From Neptuniibacter halophilus (GTDB lineage Bacteria; Pseudomonadota; Gammaproteobacteria; Pseudomonadales; Balneatricaceae): a DNA stretch of 64,000 bases. A program made the position numbers and the translations under genes. The stretch is from NCBI RefSeq assembly GCF_030295765.1, contig NZ_AP027293.1, positions 62,001-126,000 on the forward strand, read 5' to 3'. Positions 28,278 to 37,404 of the stretch are shown here, one piece after another. Under the pieces are notes generated by a model. That model was not told where the DNA came from. It was given only the letters and a program-made list of their open reading frames with translations, and did no database searches. Positions within the stretch are counted from its first letter, which is position 1; each line of letters begins with the position of its first letter.

Positions 28278-29509
28278 ATAAGTTTGGCTTAGGAATCGCA
28301 CTGCTGGATTATGGTATCGCAGCGGATAGTACAGGAAACGTCTTTGAGTTCCGGTCTCCCAGAGAGTTAAACGATTCATGTGTGTGGGTCACGGACAAAG
28401 ATGATGCCTATGTAGAAGTGAACCTGGCAGGAAGGGGCCGCTTTAAATCAGATGCATTCTTTGGCCGTAAATTGAGAACGATCGTTACTGATTTAGGGCT
28501 GTCAGTGTTAAACCCAAAAGAACAAGCACAGGTGCTGCAGGTTATTCTGGGTTGGGCACTGGATATGAGCCGAGAATATGCCGGCCTCATTCCGCGTGAG
28601 GCTGCGCGGGTGGCTTTTTTCGCAAAAACGGATACCCGGCAAAAGCATTTGAAACCGATCCTAGAATCAGCTTCTCAGCGATACTGCACGCTGGTGGGTA
28701 TGAACCCGGCTAACTTGTTCATGCTCTACAAGCCGGCAAGCGCGGTATACCAAGAGATTAAAGATTACCGGTTTCCCTTTGGTAATTATCGCCTGCAATC
28801 ATCGTCAGGGGTGTCCCCAGATCAAATTGGCACCGATCAATCGAATGTCGCCTTTGTGAAGATCACTGATCCTGAAGTAATCGGCCAGATTAAAGTAGTC
28901 AGCTTTATCTCTGTTGAAAGCCGGGTGAAAGAATCTGCCCTTTGGTTATCTGCCCCAGAATATCAGCAGTTAGAGTCATGGATTGGATACTATCCAGAGA
29001 TTGACGAGGTACTAACCGCGTTAACTTTCACCTCATTAGCGGAGCAATATCCGCTTAATCGTATACCCAATACATCCAGTGAGCAGGCAAAAAAGATCAA
29101 GCTCCAAGAAGAGATGTCTTACTCCGTATTTCTTGTTTTTGAGGCGTTGCTGGCTGCGCACTTAGGAATTGGGGCAAAGCGGATGTCATTCTCGGAGGCT
29201 TATCTGTCTGCTTTGGTCAGGGTGAGTCAGATACCTGCTGTTCAGATGCTGGAAAGGTCTGGTTTTGCCGTACAGGGATACGGCGGTGGCCGGATTGCCC
29301 TTACAGAACATCCAATGAAATCAGATACAGATAAACGCAGTGAGCTTCTTGAACTGGCTTACCGACAGGGGTTAATGACCCCCGCTATCGATTTTGGTGT
29401 GAATTTTGGTGACCGTTCTCAAACGGGATTTGGCACCTTTTTCTCTTTTGCTTGTGCAGGCGATACCAACAACCTGTGCCAGCTGAACCACTATATCTTA
29501 GAAGATTAG
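28274..29509 (+). CDS. Unknown 411-residue protein inserted between icmJ and icmB
   Basis: I do not recognise this protein. It is soluble, without signal peptide or membrane segment. The C-terminal third ends in a Gly-rich stretch (GYGGGRIALTEHP), and a region with FLVFEALLAAHLGIG looks helical. Legionella has icmB directly after icmJ, so this is an extra gene in an otherwise conserved order. Overlap by 4 bp with icmJ and a 10-bp gap to icmB make it a genuine cistron of the transfer operon. A role in recruiting or coupling at the ATPase is possible, but inferred from position only. Confidence 0.7.
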   Translation: MNKFGLGIALLDYGIAADSTGNVFEFRSPRELNDSCVWVTDKDDAYVEVNLAGRGRFKSDAFFGRKLRTIVTDLGLSVLNPKEQAQVLQVILGWALDMSREYAGLIPREAARVAFFAKTDTRQKHLKPILESASQRYCTLVGMNPANLFMLYKPASAVYQEIKDYRFPFGNYRLQSSSGVSPDQIGTDQSNVAFVKITDPEVIGQIKVVSFISVESRVKESALWLSAPEYQQLESWIGYYPEIDEVLTALTFTSLAEQYPLNRIPNTSSEQAKKIKLQEEMSYSVFLVFEALLAAHLGIGAKRMSFSEAYLSALVRVSQIPAVQMLERSGFAVQGYGGGRIALTEHPMKSDTDKRSELLELAYRQGLMTPAIDFGVNFGDRSQTGFGTFFSFACAGDTNNLCQLNHYILED

Positions 29510-29519
29510 AGATAATGTT

Positions 29520-32500
29520 ATGAGCATCTTTTTTTCAGCCTTAGAACGTCTACTGGATACTCTCGATCATATTGAGAATCCCGGTAGCAGCTGCAGTCTT
29601 AACCTGCCGATAGGGAATACAGGTGTCATTACTTGTAAGGATGGCAGTCTATTATCTGTCATCGAGATACGTGGTTGCCGCCGCTATGTTGGCCTGAAGG
29701 AGCATAGAGAGAATGTTGAAGCATTGGCGGAAAAGCTCACTCCATACTACAAGTCACAACAACACGACATCGGCTTTTTCTATGAGTTTGATAATGATGA
29801 GGATGTTGTTCGCAAGAAGCTGGATGAAATCTACTCGCCGGTACAGTCTGCGATTCGATCCCTTGGTCTGAAGTTTGACTCAGTACTCAAAGAAGAAAAG
29901 GATGTACTGGCGAAAGTAACACACGTTGAAACATGCTGGATGGTGATCTGGACCAATACGAAGCTCAGAACACAAGTCCCAGCTGAGGAGCGTGTCCCTG
30001 TTGCTAATGCTGCGGAATTTCGAAGCTCCAACTACATGGATATGAACGGTATCACCCATCATGCCACTCGTGGCAGCAGTCATGAGGCGATGGTCGGTGG
30101 CGTTATGACAGTTCTCAAAGAACGTGATTTTAGTGTCGTTAAACTGACCTCGGCTAATATCATTCGTGCGATCCGCAACTGTATCGATGCGCGTAAAACT
30201 GGGCAGAATTGGGAGCCACGGATGATCAGCAACCAAAAATCTGCGTTTGCTTATCTCCCGGATAACCCCAAAGATGTTGTAAAAGAGGGGGTCGCTGGTT
30301 TAATGCCGCCAAGCCTCGGTCGCCAGGTCTGGCCTTGTGAGCCCAGAACAGTAAAAGGGCACCCTGAGGTTCTTCAGGTTGGTAGCCGTATCTACAAAGT
30401 GATTGTGTTGAAGGTTCAGCCAAACGGGCCTGTTCCATTCGAGAAGCTTCTAAAAGAAGCCTCAAGTCTTGGCATTTCCTTAAGGTTCTCAGGATTGATG
30501 AAATCAGCGGGTAGCGCCATGCTGGGCCTTAAAACCATGGTGGCTGCGGCAACTACCGTGCTACCCATCCCCAGCCGTGCAAAACACCTACGAGATACGA
30601 CAGATCATCTGAAAAAATACTTGGATGAAAAACGGAAGACGGACTCTGCCATCCAAATGGCGTTCACTACCTGGGATCATGTAGACAATATAAGGGAACT
30701 GGAGTTTAAAGCTGACAAGCTACTGCAGATCATTAATGGTTGGAACCAGGCCAGTGCCTATTTCATCGTAGATGATATTCAAGAGGGCTATGTTTCAACT
30801 CTTCCGGCATATCGGAACGGTAGTGTTGCCCCAGCAGCTGTAGGGCCTTTGGAAGACATCCTGTACTGCATGCCGATTACTCGCCCTGTCATGCCCTTTA
30901 ACACTGGCGGGATGTGCTTTCGAAGTGAGGATGGTCGTCCGATGCCATTCCAACCGTTCGATTACAACGTACTTAGACACCATATTTATCTGGTAGCTGG
31001 TGAACCCGGCTACGGGAAAAGTGCGTTGATCAATAACCTGCAGGTTTCTTTGTTAAGTGCGTCAAACGATATTCCTTACATTGGTATTGCTGATGTGGGT
31101 ACTTCCTCCTTAGGCGCAATTCTAATGGCTCAATCCATTCTGCCTGAGGGTAAGAAACACTATGCAATGTATCACCGGCTACGTAATACGGAGGAACAGT
31201 CTTATAACTTTCTTGAGCAGGACTATGGCCTCAGATCTCCATTAAAAGAACACTTTGATGAGATCGTTAACCATATCGAGCTGATGATGTGTGATGACCG
31301 TACTGGCGAACTTCATACGGATATGCCGGGCTTGATCAGGGCGGTGGTTAGATTGGCGTATCGAGTCAGATCCGATGAGGGGTCAAAGGCGGATCCGGAA
31401 TATTTCAAGCGGAACCGCATGAATGATAAGCATTGGCCGATCATCTCAAAAGCGCTAGAACAGATTGGTTTAAAGCCGAATACCGATATGACATGGTGGA
31501 GCATTTTTGATGCGCTGCACGCGGAGGGCTTCTACCGGGAAGCTTCATTGGTTATGAGGTTTGTCGCTCCAACACTTCCATTGCTTGCGGCGATCGCTAC
31601 GCGGCCTGAGATTCGTTCTGAGTATCCAGGTATCTATGATAGTGGGACACCGTTGGTTGATTATTTCTCCCGCAGAATTGGGGAACTGGTGGAGGAGTAC
31701 CCGATATTTTCAGGCCACACTCAGCTGGATCTGGGGGATTCACGTATTATCTCTCTTGATCTTGAAGAGGTAGTACCGCGGGCTTCCGAAGGGGATTATT
31801 CGCTGAAGAAAAAAGGGGCGGTATTCTTTGCAACGGCTGCTCGAATACTAACTTCGCGTTTCTTCTGGAAAGAAGACCGGCTCACTGATATCCCTGAAAA
31901 ATATCACACCTATCATGAGCCGCGTATTCGCTCCATACGTCAAACCACAAACGCGCTTCAAATCGATGAGCTGCAACGCTTTGCGGGTATTGATCAGTCT
32001 GACCAGCTTTGCATCAAGATTGCTAACGAAGGTCGGAAATGGGAAATCGGTGTCATCCTTGCCTCACAGGATGTCATAGAGATGCCTAAACGACTGGTTA
32101 GTTTCTCCACAGCTCGTTTCATATGCGGATTCGAAGCTAAATCGGTGGGGAACGTAAAAGAGTATTTCAAACTCAACGATACAGAAGTAGAGCTGATTGT
32201 GCGCAAGATACGCCCGCCTTCTAAAGAGGGGGCTTGGTTGCTCCTGCAGATCGATACGGATGAGGAAAGCTATTCGCATCTGGTCAACTGCCGTATGGGG
32301 CCACAGAAGCTCTGGGGGCTATCTACACGAAACAAAGATGCCATTGTGCGGAGCAGGGTTTACAAAGAGTTCAACGATGAACGCGGCCGGGCGCTGTTGG
32401 CTCATTTGTACCCCAGTGGCTCGATTGGTGATGAATACGACTTCCGAGTGCAGAGCTTATCTGTCGATCATGATGTTGGGTTAATGGAGTTGGATGAGAT

Positions 32501-32597
32501 CAACGAGAACACCGATATCATTCAGTCTATTGGTGACTCGATAATTAAGCAGGGGCATGAAATCTTTACGAAATCTCTCAGAGAGGAAATGGCATGA
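29520..32597 (+). CDS. IcmB/DotO (TraU)-like type IV secretion ATPase
   Basis: A 1025-residue VirB4-class ATPase. Walker A is VAGEPGYGKSALIN near residue 493. Candidate acidic motifs are RIISLDLEEV near residue 742 and LQIDELQRF near residue 812. The length matches IcmB/DotO and TraU, which power assembly and substrate transfer at the cytoplasmic base of the channel. It is the last strongly conserved gene in the L-K-E-G-C-D-J-B series. Its stop overlaps the start of the next small gene by 4 bp. Confidence 0.92.
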   Translation: MSIFFSALERLLDTLDHIENPGSSCSLNLPIGNTGVITCKDGSLLSVIEIRGCRRYVGLKEHRENVEALAEKLTPYYKSQQHDIGFFYEFDNDEDVVRKKLDEIYSPVQSAIRSLGLKFDSVLKEEKDVLAKVTHVETCWMVIWTNTKLRTQVPAEERVPVANAAEFRSSNYMDMNGITHHATRGSSHEAMVGGVMTVLKERDFSVVKLTSANIIRAIRNCIDARKTGQNWEPRMISNQKSAFAYLPDNPKDVVKEGVAGLMPPSLGRQVWPCEPRTVKGHPEVLQVGSRIYKVIVLKVQPNGPVPFEKLLKEASSLGISLRFSGLMKSAGSAMLGLKTMVAAATTVLPIPSRAKHLRDTTDHLKKYLDEKRKTDSAIQMAFTTWDHVDNIRELEFKADKLLQIINGWNQASAYFIVDDIQEGYVSTLPAYRNGSVAPAAVGPLEDILYCMPITRPVMPFNTGGMCFRSEDGRPMPFQPFDYNVLRHHIYLVAGEPGYGKSALINNLQVSLLSASNDIPYIGIADVGTSSLGAILMAQSILPEGKKHYAMYHRLRNTEEQSYNFLEQDYGLRSPLKEHFDEIVNHIELMMCDDRTGELHTDMPGLIRAVVRLAYRVRSDEGSKADPEYFKRNRMNDKHWPIISKALEQIGLKPNTDMTWWSIFDALHAEGFYREASLVMRFVAPTLPLLAAIATRPEIRSEYPGIYDSGTPLVDYFSRRIGELVEEYPIFSGHTQLDLGDSRIISLDLEEVVPRASEGDYSLKKKGAVFFATAARILTSRFFWKEDRLTDIPEKYHTYHEPRIRSIRQTTNALQIDELQRFAGIDQSDQLCIKIANEGRKWEIGVILASQDVIEMPKRLVSFSTARFICGFEAKSVGNVKEYFKLNDTEVELIVRKIRPPSKEGAWLLLQIDTDEESYSHLVNCRMGPQKLWGLSTRNKDAIVRSRVYKEFNDERGRALLAHLYPSGSIGDEYDFRVQSLSVDHDVGLMELDEINENTDIIQSIGDSIIKQGHEIFTKSLREEMA

Positions 32598-32815
32598 AAC
32601 CGAGAGAAGTAAACGCAACTATCCAGATTAAAGCGCCATCATTGGATATCGCACGGGAGAGGTTTACAGAGCAGGTCCGTGCGTTGGGTTTGGATCTGGT
32701 CTCTACGGAGATGGATGTAGATTATGGGCCAGGTGACACTGAGTACCATTTTAAGATCACACACCTGGTTAACTTTGAGCAGAGCTGGAACAGGACACAC
32801 CCTAATGAATTTTGA
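32594..32815 (+). CDS. Unknown small protein after icmB
   Basis: A 73-residue acidic soluble protein that begins MKPREVNATIQI and is not recognised. It overlaps icmB by 4 bp and the following membrane-protein gene by 11 bp, so it is very likely translated as part of the transfer operon. A ferredoxin-like alternation of strands and one helix (TIQIKAP, then a helix, then DLVSTEMDV) can be read, but it is not proof of a fold. Confidence 0.6.
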   Translation: MKPREVNATIQIKAPSLDIARERFTEQVRALGLDLVSTEMDVDYGPGDTEYHFKITHLVNFEQSWNRTHPNEF

Positions 32816-33500
32816 TTCTGATATCCCGCAGGTACACCAGCGAAAAGCCGGCCCAGATCAATTCGATAGCAATGCTCAGGCTGGGTGGGAAGAAATTAGC
32901 GAACATAGAGAAAAAGTGCAGCTGAACCCCATATGGGGGATGTTACGACGGCCAACAGAAACGCTGAACACAATCTATCGACTGGACTACCCGATCATCT
33001 GGCCACTTCTCTTGATCGTTGTAGCGGGGATCTCATTCTCTCTGAACCAATTTATTGCAGGTATGGATCCGTCAGTGGGTGCGTTGGTAATGACTACGCT
33101 ATTCGGGGCGCTGGCCGCTATGATATTAGCTGCTATCAACTGCGCGAGCATTACATGGATAGGTCGGTTGCTTGGCGGTACTGGTTCTTTCAAACGGGTG
33201 CTGGTGGCCTGGGGCTGGTCATCAGCACCCTCTTTTCTGATACTCATTATCTGGGGCATCCGCTTTTCCATTGTTGGGCCGGGGTTCTTCGATGGAGGCA
33301 GTATTCCAGATACCGAGCAAAGCTTGGGGTTGCGATCGCTGGTCTATTTGACCATATTAAGCGCCATCCTGATGGTTTGGCAGATGATTCTTACAGTCAA
33401 AGCTATATCGATTGCTCATCAGATGCGTAAACTCAAAGCTCTGTTTGCCTGCATTGTATTACCTGCTTTGGCTGGAATTATTGTCGGTGTTATTGCTTAA
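32805..33500 (+). CDS. Yip1-like polytopic membrane protein, end of icm operon
   Basis: The preferred start is the ATG at 32805, inside the end of the previous gene, giving 231 residues. Residues after a cytoplasmic N-terminus of about 55 read MLRRPTETLNTIYRLDYPI, followed by five hydrophobic segments, the layout of Yip1-domain proteins. I see no known Icm counterpart. It closes the plus-strand transfer operon, followed by a 96-bp gap with a weak hairpin (AATGCA/TGCATT) just after the stop. Confidence 0.6.
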   Translation: MNFDSDIPQVHQRKAGPDQFDSNAQAGWEEISEHREKVQLNPIWGMLRRPTETLNTIYRLDYPIIWPLLLIVVAGISFSLNQFIAGMDPSVGALVMTTLFGALAAMILAAINCASITWIGRLLGGTGSFKRVLVAWGWSSAPSFLILIIWGIRFSIVGPGFFDGGSIPDTEQSLGLRSLVYLTILSAILMVWQMILTVKAISIAHQMRKLKALFACIVLPALAGIIVGVIA

Positions 33501-33596
33501 TAATGCAGCTTTGCATTTAACGGCTAAGAATTAACGTGGCAGACATTGTGGACTGGATCAGGCTTTAACGAACGGGAAGAGTGCAAGGAATAAACT

Positions 33597-34247
33597 ATGA
33601 ATATTACGCCGATTAGCGTAAATCAGCTCTGTCCCGGTGATAAAGAACAATTACGATCTCTTTTTACACTAAATGATCGATATGGGCAGTTATCGTTGGC
33701 TACGTGTGCCCTGCTGTCACTGTTCGAGTTACAACATCTTGCAGAAAAAGAAGTCATGAATCTTATCAGATCCAATCATGACGATTATCGTAAACAGTTT
33801 TTTAAGCTGAGAAAAGCTGGTTTATTGGAGCCCAGTTTAGAATATTACTCCGATCCAAAAACAAAGAGGCAAACCCCGCGCCTCAAACTGGGTGTACCTG
33901 GTCGGAGCCTTTTGGCTGAGATCAGGTCTTCATTAGAAGGAAAACCTCACCAAAATCAAAATGAGCGTGTAGAGCAATACAAATCAGTGAAAGAGTCATT
34001 CCCGTATTTGTATCTATCAGCATTGCCTTGCCTTCTCGCTGTAAAAAAACATCTTTTCAGCAGTCGAGAGTTAGGATTGTTGACTGGTCACGACTTTAAA
34101 ACCCACTTCGCAGCCACACGTAAAGCCCAACAACGCGGTTTAATAGAACCGGTAGGTTTTTGCCCCCAAACTACCGGGGGGGCATTAAAACTGTTTAAAG
34201 TAACTCAAAGTGGTGAAGATCTGCTAAATCACGTTTCCCGTCTTTAA
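33597..34247 (+). CDS. Tandem winged-helix-like protein
   Basis: A 216-residue soluble protein that seems to contain two similar halves. Each has a helical stretch ending in a recognition-type segment (YRKQFFKLRKAGLLEPS near residue 60, and FAATRKAQQRGLIEP near residue 170) and then a wing-like strand pair. This pattern resembles MarR-type winged helices and suggests DNA binding. SD AGGAA lies eight bases before the ATG. It stands alone after the icm operon, so it could regulate transfer, but no operator is identified. Confidence 0.55.
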   Translation: MNITPISVNQLCPGDKEQLRSLFTLNDRYGQLSLATCALLSLFELQHLAEKEVMNLIRSNHDDYRKQFFKLRKAGLLEPSLEYYSDPKTKRQTPRLKLGVPGRSLLAEIRSSLEGKPHQNQNERVEQYKSVKESFPYLYLSALPCLLAVKKHLFSSRELGLLTGHDFKTHFAATRKAQQRGLIEPVGFCPQTTGGALKLFKVTQSGEDLLNHVSRL

Positions 34248-34421
34248 TCCTGATAGGTGGCTGTAATACCTTTATGACAAGAAAGTTTTTCTTATAAAAA
34301 CGGGACGGAAATAGATGCTATGGAATTGTTAAAATTATAGATTTTGTCCTGGGCGGTATATTAAATCACACCACCTGTTGATTTTTGTCCTTTTAACGAC
34401 TTGTTAGCCATAAAGTTCACT

Positions 34422-34991
34422 TTAAGGCAGACAATACTGCCAATCGATACGACCATTTTCCAGGCCACCGTTAGCAGTGTTGTCCTCAAAAACCAGTAAC
34501 CTTGGAGCATGAAATGCACTTATATCAAGTAACTTTCCGTTTTTTTCTTTAAGATAATAAAGGGTAATGGAGAGTAAGCCAGCTAAAGTATCAATGGCAT
34601 TTTTTAGACTTGCTTTATGAAATTCATTTGCTCTGTCGTGCTTGATTGAGTTATAACTTTTCCACCAGTTAGGACTCTGATTCTTCGACCAATCTTTCCA
34701 TGGCTGTGTTTTAATTCCATACCTTGGAATAGCAAGACTCACACCACATATATTTGGGTACTTAGATTGAATGCACTCTGCATACTTTGATATGTTATTT
34801 GCCTTTGAATCAGAGTCAATCAGTTTGCACAACTCTTTAGCAAGCGTGTCAATCTCAGCTGATGCAGCCATGATAATTCTTGCGAACTCAATTGAGAATG
34901 TATCAAAATTAGTTTCAGAAAACTCTACATATCTAGCGCAATATTCCAAGTCGGATTCAATTGAAAAATAATATTCTAGTTGATTCGACAT
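34422..34991 (-). CDS. HEPN-like protein of unknown function
   Basis: A 189-residue helical protein with the motif WWKSYNSIKHDR near residue 110, followed by a helix (AIDTLAGLLSITLYYL). This arrangement is common in HEPN-like domain families found in defence and toxin loci, although the strict R-x4-6-H RNase motif is not evident. It stands alone and converges with the winged-helix gene. Its bases look AT-richer than the transfer operon, which fits recent acquisition. Function is unknown. Confidence 0.55.
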   Translation of the reverse strand: MSNQLEYYFSIESDLEYCARYVEFSETNFDTFSIEFARIIMAASAEIDTLAKELCKLIDSDSKANNISKYAECIQSKYPNICGVSLAIPRYGIKTQPWKDWSKNQSPNWWKSYNSIKHDRANEFHKASLKNAIDTLAGLLSITLYYLKEKNGKLLDISAFHAPRLLVFEDNTANGGLENGRIDWQYCLP

Positions 34992-35123
34992 ACTATCCCT
35001 TTTATGGTTAACGCCTCAAAGATTGGCTGTTCGCATTATTATGCACAGCAAATTCCCTAAGTTATTAATATTGGTCTTTGTTCTGTGCTTTGAGTACTTC
35101 CTTAGTATTTAAGGTGGTATGCT

Positions 35124-35312
35124 TTAAATGTTTTTAATAAACTCGGATCTGTATTTATTCAATTCTGATTTGGTGACTTCTAGTTCTAATTCCAAGTGTT
35201 CTTTTTCCTCGGTTAAGTATTTTACTTCTTCAGCTAATTGCCGGTTGTTTTCTGTTTGAATCTGAATTTGGTGCTTTAAAACTTTACATTCATCACAATT
35301 AGAATTAATCAT
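35124..35312 (-). CDS. Small coiled-coil protein overlapping the recombinase gene
   Basis: A 62-residue protein with one CDEC motif near the N-terminus and a continuous coiled coil (KYLTEEKEHLELELEVTKSEL). It overlaps the recombinase stop by 8 bp on the same strand and so is probably co-translated with it. It could be an accessory factor of the recombinase, but nothing else supports this. Confidence 0.5.
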   Translation of the reverse strand: MINSNCDECKVLKHQIQIQTENNRQLAEEVKYLTEEKEHLELELEVTKSELNKYRSEFIKNI

Positions 35313-36486
35313 AATCTGGCTCCTTCATAGTTAATTGATTGACTGCTGCCCGGCGTGTACGTCCATCTCGACGGTCATATTTAGCTGTTGTATTAAATGA
35401 AGAGTGACGCAATAAACCCATGGCTGTTGTTGGATCGATACCTGGTAGGTCTAGGATATTGGAACAGTAGGTTCTTCTACCGTCATGGCAGGTAAGTTTT
35501 GATAAACCAAGGCGTTCACAATAATCGCTGAATAGAAATCCAATTCCGCTCTGGGAAATACCTACTTTGATCAGATCCCCCCGACGATTAATCCGATAGA
35601 ACAACGGCCCGGCATCTGTACCACGGTGTTCGATCCAGAGCCTGATCGCTTCCGATACTTGTTCGTTTATCTCCAAAACCACAATCTTATCGCCTTTGCC
35701 GTTTACCCTTAAAAAGCCTGGGGTTCCGTTCGGTTCAAAATCTTCCAATTCAATCTTGCAGAATTCATGTCGGCGGATACCGGCTAAAAAGGCCAGCCGA
35801 AATATGGCCCGGTCCCTTGCTGCCTTTACCGGTCGATGCAATGCCAGTTCATTCAGGTACTTCTCAAAAGCATTGGTTTCCGAAGCTTGCACCATCCTTC
35901 CAGCTAATGGGCGTTGGTTTTTGATCGGCTTTATATCTTGGATGCCTTCCCACTGCAGCGGCGTAATGATGCTGAGTTTGAAGGCTTGACGCAGCACACC
36001 CCGTATTGTGTCCAGATATCCATTCAGTGTGCTGGGGCTACGTTTCACCTTTTCGACGGTTTCTATGAGTGTGCCGTCTGCATCTTTTTTCTTAATGGGC
36101 TTGTTGTATGGCTTTGCTAATTCGTTGAGAAACGCGAGCAATCTGATTTCGGTCATCAGTGACCACTCGATGTAATGCGGATTACTGCCCGGTGCGCCGA
36201 GATGGCCAGCAATTTGTCGGAGCCGTCTTTTATGGGTAGTAAGCGATGTTCCGTGATAACGCATAAGGAACACGGTCACCGGGTTGGACTCACCAGCTGC
36301 GGTTGGCGTGGATCTGATGGGATTCACACCTTCATCAGCAACCAGTGCCTGTTCCGGGCGTTCGAAACTGGCCATGACCTGTTTAGCTTCTGCTGCGATA
36401 AGGCTGGTTGGTTTGCTGACCTGGTTCATAGCTGCTTTCAAGTTCCTATTGGTGACCTCATAAGAGTAGCATACTAACGAGATCAT
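35305..36486 (-). CDS. Tyrosine recombinase (site-specific integrase)
   Basis: A 393-residue tyrosine recombinase. The N-terminal half is a helical core-binding domain. The catalytic half shows the first Arg in FLAGIRRHEF, the HxxR box in CHDGRRTYCS, and RHSSFNTTAKYDRR with the late His/Arg and the nucleophilic Tyr. HDGRR deviates from the usual HDLRR. It may resolve plasmid multimers or integrate the element. No att site or tRNA gene was found beside it. The ATG at 36486 has GGCGAG upstream; an internal ATG at 36429 is also possible. It diverges from the KfrA-like gene. Confidence 0.88.
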   Translation of the reverse strand: MISLVCYSYEVTNRNLKAAMNQVSKPTSLIAAEAKQVMASFERPEQALVADEGVNPIRSTPTAAGESNPVTVFLMRYHGTSLTTHKRRLRQIAGHLGAPGSNPHYIEWSLMTEIRLLAFLNELAKPYNKPIKKKDADGTLIETVEKVKRSPSTLNGYLDTIRGVLRQAFKLSIITPLQWEGIQDIKPIKNQRPLAGRMVQASETNAFEKYLNELALHRPVKAARDRAIFRLAFLAGIRRHEFCKIELEDFEPNGTPGFLRVNGKGDKIVVLEINEQVSEAIRLWIEHRGTDAGPLFYRINRRGDLIKVGISQSGIGFLFSDYCERLGLSKLTCHDGRRTYCSNILDLPGIDPTTAMGLLRHSSFNTTAKYDRRDGRTRRAAVNQLTMKEPDYD

Positions 36487-36511
36487 TTAATCTCGCCAGT
36501 TAAAATATATC

Positions 36512-36543
36512 AACTGTATTGGTGTAATTACACTAATACAGTT
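36512..36543. promoter_or_regulatory. 32-bp palindrome between recombinase and kfrA-like genes
   Basis: The left half reads AACTGTATTGGTGTAA and the right half TTACACTAATACAGTT. They are reverse complements except for one pair, with a perfect GTGTAATTACAC centre. It sits in the divergent promoter region, between the two start codons. KfrA proteins of IncP and related plasmids bind palindromes in their own promoters, so this is the likely operator of the adjacent KfrA-like protein and may also control the recombinase. Confidence 0.7.
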
Positions 36544-36597
36544 AATATAGGGGGAGGGTAGGGCAGTGAGCCCAAATTTGGCATGAGGAGTGCATTT

Positions 36598-37305
36598 ATG
36601 TCTCAAGGTGGAAATAAGTCGAAGTACTGGAATGAGGCCGTTGTCGCTGCAGCCTGCACCAAGCTCAGTGAGGCCGGCATTACTCCTACAGTGAATTCAG
36701 TGCGCAGTCACTTGGCCATCGAAAAAGGCAGTGACGCGACCGTTCAACGCTATATCCGACTCTGGAGAGAAAACCGGATCAACGATGATTCTGAGGCTGA
36801 TACGCCGGAGCCATTGTTAACTGCACTTAACAGTCTTTGGCACCAAGCATTAGAGGTGGCCAATAAACAACTGGAATCCGATAGAGAGTTGTTAGCTAAA
36901 GATCAGAAGGCTTTTATCGCTGAAGCGGTTGCCCTTGAAGCTTCTTTGAACGATGCAGAACAGACGGCGAGGAATGCATTGGCTGAAGCAGAGGAGATCC
37001 GCCACTCTGAAATGGAACTCAAGTCTTTACTGGAGACCCAGACCGGAATGCTCACTAAGGCCAAGCAACAGATGAATGAGCAGGCTTTAGAGATAAAGAG
37101 CTTGAGTACACAGCTAGCCACGGAAAAAGAAAAGTCTCAGATTTTGAATGCTCAGCTGGAACAGCAGGCTAAAACGGCCACCCAGGTTCAGAATATGTTC
37201 CGACATGATTACGAGAAGAAGTTGGAGTTCATTAAACAGGAGCTGGGGACTCACCTGGACAAGAAAGAATTTGCTGCGATCTTCAACTCTGAATTATTCA
37301 AATAG
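36598..37305 (+). CDS. KfrA-like DNA-binding coiled-coil protein
   Basis: About 235 residues. The first 60 form the KfrA N-terminal DNA-binding domain (KYWNEAVVAAACTKL, then VRSHLAIEKGSDATVQRYI). The rest is a long Glu/Gln/Ala coiled coil. This is the plasmid replication/stability family called KfrA, which binds DNA, autoregulates and can form filaments that aid plasmid maintenance. The start at 36598 is chosen because AGGAG lies seven bases upstream; the ATG at 36583 contains that SD. The palindrome upstream is its probable operator. Confidence 0.82.
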   Translation: MSQGGNKSKYWNEAVVAAACTKLSEAGITPTVNSVRSHLAIEKGSDATVQRYIRLWRENRINDDSEADTPEPLLTALNSLWHQALEVANKQLESDRELLAKDQKAFIAEAVALEASLNDAEQTARNALAEAEEIRHSEMELKSLLETQTGMLTKAKQQMNEQALEIKSLSTQLATEKEKSQILNAQLEQQAKTATQVQNMFRHDYEKKLEFIKQELGTHLDKKEFAAIFNSELFK

Positions 37306-37404
37306 CCACACCGGGCCTGCTCGTATCTTGTTACCCCGGTAGAGGGAACTACCCTTATATGGAAGCTATTCAAGTACTCTGATTTCAGCATGAGGAGGTT
37401 CGTC

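Noticed and set aside
32724..32804. N-terminal 27 residues of the longer frame for the Yip1-like protein
   Set aside because: They overlap the 73-residue gene heavily in another frame. The ATG at 32805 gives the usual short overlap of this operon.
36400..36600. Attachment site of the tyrosine recombinase
   Set aside because: No direct repeat pair or tRNA gene was found. The only clear structure is the palindrome, which suits an operator.
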